Of a stretch of DNA of 64,000 nucleotides, positions 44,901-56,900 are shown piece after piece. The position numbers and the translations under genes were made by a program. The first letter of the stretch is position 1. Each line of letters begins with the position of its first letter. This DNA is from Leptobrachium leishanense. Its lineage: Eukaryota > Chordata > Amphibia > Anura > Megophryidae. The notes beneath the pieces were generated by a model. It worked only from the letters and a program-made list of their open reading frames with translations, was not told the origin of the DNA and did not search any database. The stretch is taken from assembly GCA_009667805.1 (NCBI GenBank), contig CM019068.1, positions 3,021,218 through 3,085,217 of the forward strand. The letters run 5' to 3'.

Positions 44901-47900
44901 TGGACACCTGGCTCCAGTGACTGACCCAACTGACTGGATAAGTAACATGGTTATTGTAAAGAAGCCTGATAAGCTAAGAATATGCATAGATCCCAAATTC
45001 TTGAATCTGGCACTGAGGCGATCTCACTACATCATGCCAACGCTCGAGGATGTTTTGTACAAGCTGCCTAAAGCGCGTCTGTTCACGCTTGTTGATGCCC
45101 GGGATGCATTTTTACAGTGTAAACTGGATACTGCAAGTAGTTACATGACAACCTTCTGGACTCCTTGGGGCAGGAAAAGATGGCTCAAATTGCCTTTTGG
45201 AGTATCCGTTGCACCAGAGGTGTATCAACGTAAACAACATGAACTATTGACTGGACTCAGTGGTGTCGAACCAATAGCTGATGACATCCTTGTGGTTGGC
45301 TGTGGGGACACAGATGACGAAGCAGAGCAAGATCATGATGGCAAACTGCTGGAACTGATGGATCGTTGTAGGCAGGTAAAATTAAGACTTGGCATAAAAA
45401 AGCTGCAATTCAAGGTCAAAGAGGTCCGCTTCCATGGACACATCCTATCCTGGGAGGGTTTGAAGGCTGACCCAGACAAACTCAGAGCCATACTGGATAT
45501 GCCACAGCCGGAAAATGTGAAATCCCTGCAGCGCTTCATTGGGTTTGTTACCTACCTGGCAAAATTCCTACCTCATCTCTCAGAGGTCTGCGAGCCATTG
45601 AGAAGGCTTCTGGACAAGGACGCTGTTTGGCATTGGCTTCCCAAGCATGATAATGCAGTGCAGGACATCAAACATTTGGTCACAGATACACCTGTCCTGA
45701 AGTACTATGACGTTACTACTCCTGTAACTATTCAAAGTGATGCAAGCAAAACTGGACTTGGGTGTTGCCTATTGCAAGCTGGCCAGCCTATCGCTTTTGC
45801 TTCAAGAGCACTGACTCTTACTGAACAAAACTACGCTCAAATAGAAAAGGAATGTCTGAGTATAGTGTTTGCCTGCCAGCGCTTTCACCACTACCTCTAT
45901 GGTCGCGACGAGATCACGGTGGAAACTGACCATAAGCCTTTGATTTCTATTTTCAAGAAACCTCTTTTGTGTGCGCCCAAACGCCTACAGAGCATGTTGC
46001 TCACACTACAAAACTATTGCCTAAATGTTGTCTACAAGCCTGGCCCGGAAATGTATATTAGTGACACTCTTAGCAGAGCTACAGCAGCTGGAGGTGCACC
46101 CGACTATGCACAACACACAGTTTGCAATGTTCAACAGGACCTGGATGTCCTGTCACAGATTAATCATTCAGACTATTTGAACGTCACGGACCAACGATTG
46201 CTTCAGATAAAACAGCACACTGAAACCGATGAGAGTTTGCAAGCTCTTAAATATGTTGTTCTGGATGGTTGGCCTGATTCCAAGGGGAGGTGCCATTAAC
46301 TGCAAGAGAATATTGGACCTTCAGAGATGAAATCGGCATTCAGGATGGCATACTATACAAGGGGCCGAGGGTCATCATTCCTAAATCTTTAAGATCAGAG
46401 ATGCTGACACGTATTCATGCCAGTCACATTGGTGGAGAAGCATGCTATAGGCAAGCACGAGATACCCTATACTGGCCCAACATGCAGAATGAGATTAAAG
46501 ACTTTGTTAGCCATTGCTCGGCATGCAATGAATATGCACAGGCACAACAGAAAGAACCCATGATGTCGTATGTGCTGCCCACCCGGCCGTGGCAAATTGT
46601 AAGCATGGATTTATTGAATTATGCTGGGCAAGATTTTCTGCTAATTGTTGATCACTATTCTGACTTTTGGGAGATTGAGCTACTTCCTGACCTGTCTGCT
46701 GATACTACAATCAGGCGTTGCAAAGTACAGTTTGCACGTTATGGCCAGCCGGATAGAGTTATCTCAGATAACGGACCTCAATTCGCATGTGAGCAATTCA
46801 GACGGTTCTCTGCAGATTGGGGATTTGAGCACGTTACCTCATCGCCTCGGCACCCGCAAGCGAATGGCAAAGCGGAATCGGCTGTCAAGATTGTGAAGAA
46901 TATTTGTAAGAAGGCCAAGTATGATGGTACTGACCCGTGGAAAGCCGTTCTACATTGGAGGAACACCCCATCCTTAGGCATGGACAGTAGTCCTGCGCAA
47001 CGCTTAATGTCAAGGAGACTGAAAACTTTATTGCCTGTGGCCAACAAATTACTTGAACCTTGTGTGGTTACAGGTGTCCTAGAGAAACTGCGAAGGAGGA
47101 AACAGATTGCCAAACTGTCTTATGATGTGTCTGCTAAGGACTTACCTGAACTAAGCATTGGAGAGCCAATCCGTATGAAGCCGCTTCCTGGTGACAGGAC
47201 TGGTCGCTGGAGACTGGGTTCCTGTGTTCAGCGTGTAGCCCCTCGCTCATATCTTGTGGATGTAGACGGCAGTCTCTACCGCCGCAATCGGGTGGCCTTG
47301 CGAAGAGCGGAGCGAATCCCCATACAAGCCTATGTGCCTCCTACACGTGCTCCTCCCGAGGTACTCAATGCTCCTGGACCGCATCCGCAAAGCGGAGGGA
47401 ATACTGCTGTCCTTTCAGAAGGATACATTGAGAATGACATAATACAGCCACATGTACCATCAAGTTTGTCTGTGCCGAACACCCCAGCCAGGAGGGAGGG
47501 CGGCTCTGTATCAATGCCTACTGGAGCTGCACGACCTTCCCCAGGCAAAATCTCTGTGGCCTTGCGTAGCGGTCGAATTTCAAGACCGCCAGATAAGACT
47601 CAATCTGTAGTGTACCTACCAGTCACTCAGCATGCTATGTTTGTGACTGTTCGGGATCTGTTTTAGGTTAATTGTTTACTACGTTTGTATTGAATGTTAA
47701 AAAAGGGAGATGTTGTGTATTGATTATGCTTATACTTCCTGTTTCCTGTTCTGACCTCTGACCTGGAGGCAGTTCTATGATCCAACATGATTCCTCACAC
47801 AAGCAGCTTGCAGTGTCTTCATTTCTATACATGAAACAGTGGTTGGAGAGGATGGACGACCCTCGCCTACTGACTGCTGCGGAGGTCCCCATAGCAGAGG

Positions 47901-50900
47901 AGGGAGAGGGGGAGTTCCGGGGGCAGCTGGGGCTCCCACCCCCCGTCAGAACCCTGGGAGCCATGTTGGAGCGCCTCGAGGAGCTTGTGGAGCTGATGCC
48001 TGGGGACGATGAGACTCCGCTCACGCGCGGTGCGTGGCGGCAAATGATGGACGTGCTGTGGGGTGATCGGAGGCCGGAGGCCTTTGCTGGAGGAGAGGCA
48101 GTGGAGGGCTTGCTGGAGATCCGCGTGGAGGTCCCTGCAGAGGTTAATGCCGGTGAGATCGAGAGGGTGCCCGATCTGTTGCACAGACCCCCGTTCCCAG
48201 TGAAGACACTGGAGGAGCATGAGGTCGCTGAGATGCCTGCGTGTCGGGACCTAGCTGAGATGGTGATTATGCTACCGGAGGCTGCGGCTCCCTCTGTGAG
48301 GCCTGTGCTGGGGGTGCTGCTCGGGGCCCTGAGTTTGGGTGCTGTTGAGGGCCGGTGCTTACCTTGGCCCTGGCCGTTCCCGGTGCGGCAGACGGGGGGA
48401 CCTGGTCGCTGGATGTTTCGGGCGCTGCAGGCGATGGAGGAAGGCATGGAGATGCTTTATACCCCACGTTCCTGCTGGACACAGGATGAAGGGAACTTCC
48501 TACCGATCCGCTGTTGAATAATGGTTTACGACCTTGGCACCCCTGCATGGCCTGCTGCGATTTTCTCCCCCTTCGCTTATTTACGATGACTTTTTGTTTA
48601 TTTTTCTGTTTACCCTGATTTTTGCTGAATAAAAGCAGATTCTTCTTTTTACTGCACGGTATCCACAGACTTTTGCTGTCCCCCCATTCCCCCCCCCCCC
48701 CCTCGCTGAGACATACACAGCTGAATTTTTATTTTTGCTGGGCTATATTTGCAGACTTTTGTGATTCCCTTCCCCAAATTTTATTTTTCCCTTATCCCCT
48801 CCCCCTGCTGAGACGTACTATGTGTTCTGATCTGTGTCCCCACCCTTTTAATTTTTTGTTTCCCCTCCTTTTTATGTACTCCTGAATGATTTTATGGTCC
48901 TGCTTGCTGATTCTGTGGGTTTAATGTTGTTCGTCTGTTGGAGCACTGGGACTTTTTATCCCCCTCCCCCTTTTTTTTTTTGTGCGACATTGGGAAGTAG
49001 CCTGGGCGAGCCACTAGGGTGGCTACCTAGGCTCTGTACACCCTTTTGGCCCCAGGTCTCCCGGCCACGTGGCCCCTTCCATGGCCCTCGGTTCCCCTTT
49101 AGGTTGCCGAGGAGAGCCAGGAATGCCACAATATGTTTGGCAGTCCCTCATTACCCTTTTCTTTTTTTTTTTTTTTTTTTTCCTGGTGCCCCCTCAGCGA
49201 ACTCCATTGCTCTCTTGTTTTTGCTGGATCGACCCTTTTGACGAGTTTCTGCACCCTACCCTGTTTTTGTATCCCCCTTACCCCAATTTTTGTTCTTCTG
49301 TAGTTTCCTCTGAGATCCCCCCTTATGTTTTCTGTGCTTTCTTTGAGAGTATCTTCTTAGGCCCTGTGAGGCCGTTTGGCTGGTCGATCTGTGACCCTAT
49401 GTTTATCGTAAAATAAAAATTTGAAATATAATAAAAAAAATAAATAAAATAAAATACATATTACAGAAATGGTACAGTCCAGTCCAGTTCTTTCTTGACC
49501 AATCATCGTGCAGACCACTCTATAAATCCTCTGGTAGCCCTCTTTTCTGAAGCGAGACGGGCGAACATCTTATCGAACAAGAAGAACAATGGGAGAAACA
49601 TTCGCCATCCAATTATTGCTTTGAAACATAGTTTAAGCTGTCGAAAAAACCATATACCATAGAGAACCAAGAATTACTTTGAGAGAGTTCGAAAGCCCAG
49701 TAATGACTGTTCAAATCAATATATTTATCAATTAAACATAAGGGCGTGAATAAACCCAATAACAGGGGCGGGATAATACTCGCCTCCGTGTCTTTATTAG
49801 AATTATTATTCTCCGTCATGGTAATAGGGGAATCTGAGAATTATCCCACAAGACACGGAGGCGAGTATTATGCTAGTTCAAAGCTTAAGTAACTAATGAA
49901 TGTGACATGTGAGTCACTGGTTTAAAGTAGAATTCCCTAAAAGTGGATTCTCTGGACCAGTCTGCTGTTTTCATGATGTCTTCAAGACGACATCCTTGGA
50001 ATAAAGCACCGGAGGCGGCCGCACTCCTAGATGAAGGAGTTCCAAACATGGAGACATCTATACCAGCCTCAGCATGATCCATTTAACCCACCTGGCTAAA
50101 TAATTGGAAGTTACTGGATTATAAAGTTTACGCAAAGAGAGAAACAAATGCTGGCCTTGAGGTGACCTGTTAGGGGCAGTAATAACCTCATATTCTTTTA
50201 GACAACATATCAGGCAAAGACTGGGACGTTGTGGAAAAGACGGATAAAAGACTTCTGACAAGGAAGTTTTAGTTCTGTATGAAAGTGAAAATTTCACCCC
50301 TGTAGGGGCAAAAACACAACCCGACAAATCCAGGCTCTGACATCAGAAACCCTCTTACACGAAATTAAACAAAATAAAATTGTTAACTTAGCGGAAAGTT
50401 GCTTTATGGATAATGCATCATTATCTGGCCACTCCTCCAGCAAGTTAAATACCAAATTAACGTCCCAGGTGGACATATAACGGGAACATGGGGGCCGATT
50501 ACATTGTATACCTTTCAATAATCGACATACAATGGGATGTTTACCTGCAGGGACCTCATTAAACCCTTGATGATAAGCAGAGATTGCAGATCTGATATTA
50601 TTTATCGTGCGATATGCTTTCCCATCCTCAAACAACTGAGTGAAAAACCTCAGAAGACTACCTAAAGGAGCTGATATGGGATCAACTGGTTCCATTCACC
50701 AAGAAACCCATATTCTCCATGCTCTATCTTATCTCCTTCTCGTAGAAGGAGCCCAGAAATTTGACAACAAGGAAGCAGTTGCTTACTGTCTGAAGGCCAA
50801 TGACCCCTGATATTTTCCAGGCTAGAAGCTAAAGAGATTGCAGAAGGTTCTGCAATGTTCCCTCTGGATCCTTCAAAGTGATCGATGAGACCTGAATTAT

Positions 50901-53900
50901 CCTCGGAAGATCTACAAATATTTCCAGAAGCTGTGGAAACCAAGGTTGTGACCTCCATAAGGGTGTTACCAGCACCACTGTAGCTAACTGTGCATGTACC
51001 AAATGTATTACAGCTGGAATGAGTATGAATGGAGGAAAAACAGAGAATTCCCAACTGCCAAACTTGGACCAGAGCATCCGTGACTACAACCATGGGATGT
51101 GGTTTCCAACTGTAAAAGTGAGGTACCAGAGCGTTGATACGTGTGGCAAACAGGTCCATAGTAAATGATCCCCAAAGGAATGACAAAATGGAGAAGACCC
51201 CGGAATATATTGTGCCTAAACTGACAAATTGTGAGACAGGTAAAATCCCCAAAAAGATTTTGCTGTCTCCGCCAATAGTCTGGATCCGGGACCACCTAGG
51301 TGATTGTCCATCTTCAGTAGAATGGATTGAGCTTGGAAGTGTTTGATAAAACTTCAAATCGCAAACAATCCTAGGAGTTCTAGACAATTTATGTGTAATT
51401 CTGTTTCTACGAAATCCATTCTACCGCCTGTGAATAGTGATCTGCGGCGCGTGCCCCAACCAGATCTGCTGGCGTCCGACTCTAAGACTAACTCTGGGGT
51501 AGGATGGATGATAGCCTTGCCGTTCCAAGTCTCTATGTGGTTTAACCACCATTGCATCTCCAATTTCGACTCGTCGTCCAAGGAGATGCAATCGGGATAC
51601 AGCCATCCCCTCCGCAGATATCGTGCTTTCAGACGTTGAAGAGCACGGTAATACAGTGGTCCTGGAAGGACCACCTGTATTGCTGCGGAAAGCAGACCCA
51701 GAAGACGAGCTAACCATCTTAACGGAAACTCCCTTGGAACTAAAAGCCGTCCGATTTCTTTGCGAATCAGCTGAACCTTGGCTGATGGCAGAGAAAGAGA
51801 CATCTCCTTTGAATCTATTAAGAACCCTAGAAATTCGATGGATTGGGTCGGTGTTAAAATAGATTTCTTGGGGGCGGAGCCAACTGCCGGCGGGAACAGA
51901 TGCATGTCTCTGTGCTCTCCTGCAGACTTGTTAATTTTATTGTATTTTTGCATCCCCCCGTCTATCCTGAGACCCCCCAATTGAGAGTATTGGCACCCTG
52001 AGTTCAGGGAGTGGGCACTGTGACACCTAGCAGATTGTTTATTCACTGCTGACACCCGTTTTGAATGTCGGGCCTGGGTTACGGCCTACCCCGGCGGCCA
52101 TCTTTGAAGCCTGACGGTCCATTTCGCCCTGATGGCTGATCCGGATTCGCTACCCCTGACAAGGGAAATGCTGGCTGAATTGATGGAGGAGTTCAGGGCT
52201 GTGTGGATCCTCTCTCGGCGGGAAGATGGATGGGACCGCATGGTGCGCTCTGCTGCGGCGATGATCGTTGAGCCTGCGATGGAGGTGCAGCCCAGCGGTG
52301 ATCCTGCCGGAGGTGGATGTGTCCCTGCTGATGTGAGGAGTGTCCCTTTGCCGGCCGAGCGGGCTCTGACTGTGCTCCCTGATCTCCCTAGGATCTTACC
52401 TACAGCAGTGGTGGTCAGTGACCTGGAGATGGAATCCCCGGCGATTACCCCTGTGGTGCTGATAGATGACCAGGTTGATGGTGACTGTGGCCCGGCGGGA
52501 CTTTTTGATCCTCGGCTCCCTTCCCAGGTGCTCGGTCAACCTGGCGGCCGCGAGATGCACCTGGCCCTGTGGAGGGACAGAGGCCACTCTCCTGTCGCTG
52601 GAGAGGTGGAGGTGCTGCCTGTCCTGCCATCTGATCGTGGATCAGCTCCTGCCATGATGGCTTCTCTGGCTGGCCTGCCCTGGTCCCTGATATGCCTCCG
52701 TTTTGATGCATTAGGGGGCTTTGATTCCCCCCTTGCCGCTGGACACTGGCTAAGACTCCCATGTCACCGACGCTACCGTGCAACCCTGGCTGATGGCTTC
52801 TTTTCAGGATCGCCGTGCTGACTAGTTTGGGGCTGATGTCACCCCTCACCTTATCTCAGACTTTTTTCTATAGTGCACCCCTTTTTTTAGAACACCCCTG
52901 CGAACTGCCTCATGTGATACCCTGATAAGTGGATGACCCCCCCTGCTCTTGCTCTAGGTTTCTCTGATGACTTATTTTGAATGCAGTCTTTCTTTTTTGT
53001 TTCCTAGAGACACCCTTGGATGACTTTTATATGCCTTTTATTCATGTCTGTTCTGTGTTGCCATCCTTTTAATTTTTGTTATCCCCCCCTTTTTTCTTAT
53101 GTTCTCCAGACCAATTTTATGGTCCTGCCTGCTGAATTTTTGGGTTTAGTGGTGTTCGTCTGTTGGAGAACTGGGACTCATCTCCCCCCCCTTTTTTTTG
53201 TGTGGGACATTGAGCGAGCCGCTAGGGTGACTACCTAGGTTCTGTCCACCCTTTTTGCCCCAGGTCTCCCTACCGCGTGGCCCCTTCCATGGCCCTCGGT
53301 TCCCTTAAGGTTGCCGGGGTGAGCCAGGAATGCCACAATATAATTTGGCAGTCCCTCACTACCCTTTTTACTACATTTTTTTTCCTTTTATTTTTGTTTC
53401 CCTGGTGCCCCCCCAGCGAACTCCATCGCTCTGTTTTGCTCTTGCTGGATCGACCCTCCTGACGAGTTTCTGCACCTAACCCCCTGTTATTGTATCCCCA
53501 TCCCCAATTTTTGATATTCTGCAGTTTCTTTTGAGATCCCCTATTATGTTTTATGTGATTCCTCTGAGAGTGTCTTATCTGGCCCTGTGAGGCCACCTGG
53601 CTGGTCGATCTGTGACCCTTCATTTATTGCAAAATAACATTTTTGAAAGAAAAAAAAAAATTTTTTTGTGATTTATTATGAACCCCAAATTGGGAGAAAA
53701 AAAATTGATCGTCCATTCTCTGAATTATAAGCAAGAGTTGGTCCTCCACCAAGAGAAGTATCGCCATCTTTCTTTTTTACTAGGAAATATTGCTCACAAA
53801 CACCTCTTTGTGAGGGATGACCCTCTCTATTGCATTTTTCTTGAGGTTTTTCTACTTCTAGTGTCCTCCTCGGACATTACCATAATTCCTGGAGGCATAC

Positions 53901-56900
53901 TTTGAATTGGTTGAGCAATGAAAACTATTCTGAAACCCACAACTGTCTGAAGTACCCACGAATCTACTGTAATTAGTTTCCAGTTGTGGAAAAACTTGAT
54001 ACTCTGCCCCCCCCCAACCTCTCCTGGGGAAGAATGTTGGAGTAAACCATACTCGCCAAATGAACCCGATCTCCTTGGACCTCTGGAGTCACACTGGCAA
54101 GGGAATCTGGCCCTTTGTTGGTAAAAATAGGGATTCTTGACACCCTCTGAATATGAGGATCTAAAGGCGCCTCTGCACGTAGAGTAGGGAGTATGAAAAC
54201 CCTATTTGGAAAAGCTTTCCGAATACTGGACCTTCTTGACAGTAGAGAAGGACACCGAATAGCCGGTCATCTCCTTAAAAATGCCTTCACCAAAAAGAAG
54301 GTCCTCGGCCTTGGAACCAGGTTCATTATGAGCCAAAGTTGCCAACTTAGGGTCAACTTTAGGAGTATTGAGCGTCTTTCGCTTGATAGGGCCGTATTTA
54401 TGTTTCCAAATACGCATATTAGTCTCTGCACCCAGCCTCTATACTCAAATAAATCCGGCTTCTCGTTAGTGAGAAGACTTCTTTCGAATGAGTCCATTCA
54501 TTTTGTTAATGGACCTAGGAAATCGAATAATTTCTCGTGGCACACTTTTAAGGTGGCCTCGGCGCCTCTCTTTGGTGACAAATTTGTTTCCTGCAGTATT
54601 TCAATGATCTTTCCATCAAATTCTGGAGCCAAATGCAGTTTATGTGCCAGAGTTGGGGCTGGACACTCAGCCCTCAAATTACGGCGTGTCTTTTTATCCA
54701 TAGGCATACAAATACGTTGTTCAATATAATGAGCCACATGCTCTATGGGTGTCCATTCCGTTGATCGTGGGTGTTTTAATTGCTCCGGCACGAACATAGA
54801 ATTACTTAGAGCAGGCCTCAAAATTTCCACTCACCTGCTCACATTTGGCGAGTGGAAATTACATGAGGGCGAGTGGGAATGCAGAGGCAATGCTGGATAG
54901 AGGCTAGGTGGGGCAACTAGTGGCGAGTAACTCTTAAGGCCTGGCTAGTAGCTCAGGACTTGAAATTTTGAGGCCTGACTTAGAGCGTCCACCAGATCAG
55001 ACGCAGGTTCTTTGGTCCCATTCGAGTCTGGAGAGGATATTGAGTCTGAAAACTCAGAAGAGGCTGCTGGTGCGTAATCTGGATCTGAGCCCATCACAGA
55101 CTCAGAAATATCCTCATCAGTGAAACAATCTGAAGAGCCAGCAGTATTTTTTGCGCTTTTGGCGCGTTTCCATTTCCTCTTGGAGGCCTGAGTTACTTGG
55201 CCCCTTTTTTTTTTGTCACAGTGGTATGCTGTGGAGAGTCATGTGAAGTAAGGGTAAACGTATGCTTTTTTTATGAGCTATATTTTTTGGGAGTCGTCTT
55301 CTCCCCCTTTTGAAGTCCCAGGTACTTCATTGTCATGGTTAGATTCTATTGACAAAAAAAACCTGTCTGAAACTGGGATATTAACAGCTGATCTCCTGGC
55401 TGAATGGTTTTCCAGTGCCCTGACCATAGTGTTCTCTAAGTTAGAGGAAAATGCTGACAGAGCGGCTATAAGTGCGTCTGCTTTGGCTTATGTGTGTGTG
55501 CGTGACATGGATACTATAGCACCAGGGGAGGTTGGCAGGACCGGGTTAGCCATTTATTAACTTGAAACTAATATTACACTTGAAAATCACTTGCCGCTAC
55601 ATGAACGCAGTTCGACTCCTCTGAGGTAAAAGATCGCGACGTACCGCGCATGCGCGAGCTTTACCTCAGAGAAAACAGCGAGAAGACCGCGCCTCTCTCG
55701 ATGACGAACTTGCGGGGAAGGCGCAGAAATGCGCTAGTAACAGCCGGAGAGTCAGACTCGTCTCTCCGGAGGAAAACCTTACCAAAAGGGACAATAAAAA
55801 CAAATATAAGGCAAACTACAATACTTTGCAAAAAAGATTATAAACACATCAATCCCTTTAAAAAATAAATCCTGTAATTTGACCAAAAATAACCATACAC
55901 AAACAAATGTATGCAATAATAGTGTGTAAAGCATAAAATACACTCTAAAGCAAAATAATGTGCAAACAATGCAAATAAACTTTATTTAGTTGCTGCTAAT
56001 ACTCATCTTTCCTCGGCGAGCAGCAAAGAAAAGAGGGGGTTGCCAAGGGATACCAGAGGATTTATAGAGCGGTCTGCAGGAGGATTGGTCAAGAAAGGAC
56101 TGGACTGTGCCATTACTGTTATATGTATTTTAAACGTTTTTTTCTCAAAATACTTTATTGTTGTATTTGAGAGATATTCTTTGCTGCTATCGGCTAAAGT
56201 AAAGAAAAGACAGCATAATACTCGCCTCTGTGTCTTGTGGGATAATTTAGAGGATTTCATAATAAAAAAAAATAAAAAAAGAAAATCACTTTGTTTTTCT
56301 GAATAACGAGGAGAGCCCTATGGAGAATCTCAAGGGACAACTCTTTGTATGCGGCTGAAGGGATCTCATGGGTGAACGGCGTGGCGTTGACAGGAACCAG
56401 AAAGGACAGGTCCAGAGGCTCCTCCTGCCAGGACGAAGTATGGGAATCCCAGCAGATCAGAACATGCATGCTGTCATAATTTTCCAGTGTAGAATACATA
56501 CCAAAGTCCAAGGTGCCAAGACCTAACTTCGAATGATTTTATGTCACGCCAAGGACGGCCAGCAGTTAGTCTTTATCAGATTTACCGGATGTGACATAAA
56601 ATCTATTTCTGTCTGTATGCAGATAATGCAGACTTGTGTGACATTATGAGAGATACAGGACGCCCCCTATTGTTCGCAACCTTTCACGTCAGCAAGATTT
56701 CTGTAAATCAGTTTTCCCAAACAGGTCTTCAGTACCCGTTGACAGGCCAGGTTTTTCAAATATCTGAAGCACAGCCCAGGTGATAGAATTTACTCCTCAG
56801 TGATTGCAGGATTCAGTCTGCAGTTCTCAACGGTGATCTGGCCTGCTGGTGGGTCCCAAGAACATGTTTGGGAAACACTGTCGTAAATGAATAAAAGTAC

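Larger units (their letters stand above)
43258..47838 (+). mobile_element. Ty3/Gypsy element (K02A2.6/mag-like) with short LTRs
   Basis: 3' LTR 47711-47838 (128 bp, TGTTGTGTATTG...GAAACA) preceded by polypurine AAAAAAGGGAGA. The 5' LTR retains only its last ~68 bp (43258-43325), followed by a primer-binding site TGGTGTCAGAAGTAAC. gag and pol are nearly intact. The missing half of the 5' LTR would remove its promoter. Confidence 0.85.
42947..49450 (+). mobile_element. Single-ORF L1-mobilised element #3, carrying a Gypsy
   Basis: Flanked by 14-bp duplication AAAATACATATTAC (42933-42946 and 49451-49464). Starts GGGGGGGCGTGGCC, holds one ORF (47852-48517) and ends with AAATAAA-rich poly(A). The last ~1.0 kb (48890-49430) is shared with element #4 (53090-53640). 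A Gypsy is inserted at about 43258-47838, just upstream of the ORF. Confidence 0.8.
42776..56247 (-). mobile_element. DIRS-like retrotransposon with inverted terminal repeats, nested insertions
   Basis: Lies in a PRDX3 intron in the same orientation. Left terminal repeat 42776-42946 plus 49465-49560; right terminal repeat about 55960-56247, its inverse complement. 49783-49876 is the internal complementary region: it joins the outer ends of both terminal repeats (GGGGAATCTGAG next to AATTATCCCAC), the arrangement known for DIRS1. Minus-strand order: gag, RT, RNase H, tyrosine recombinase. Insertions: 42947-49450, 51870-53651 and a hAT MITE at 54812-54977. All ORFs are broken. Confidence 0.85.
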
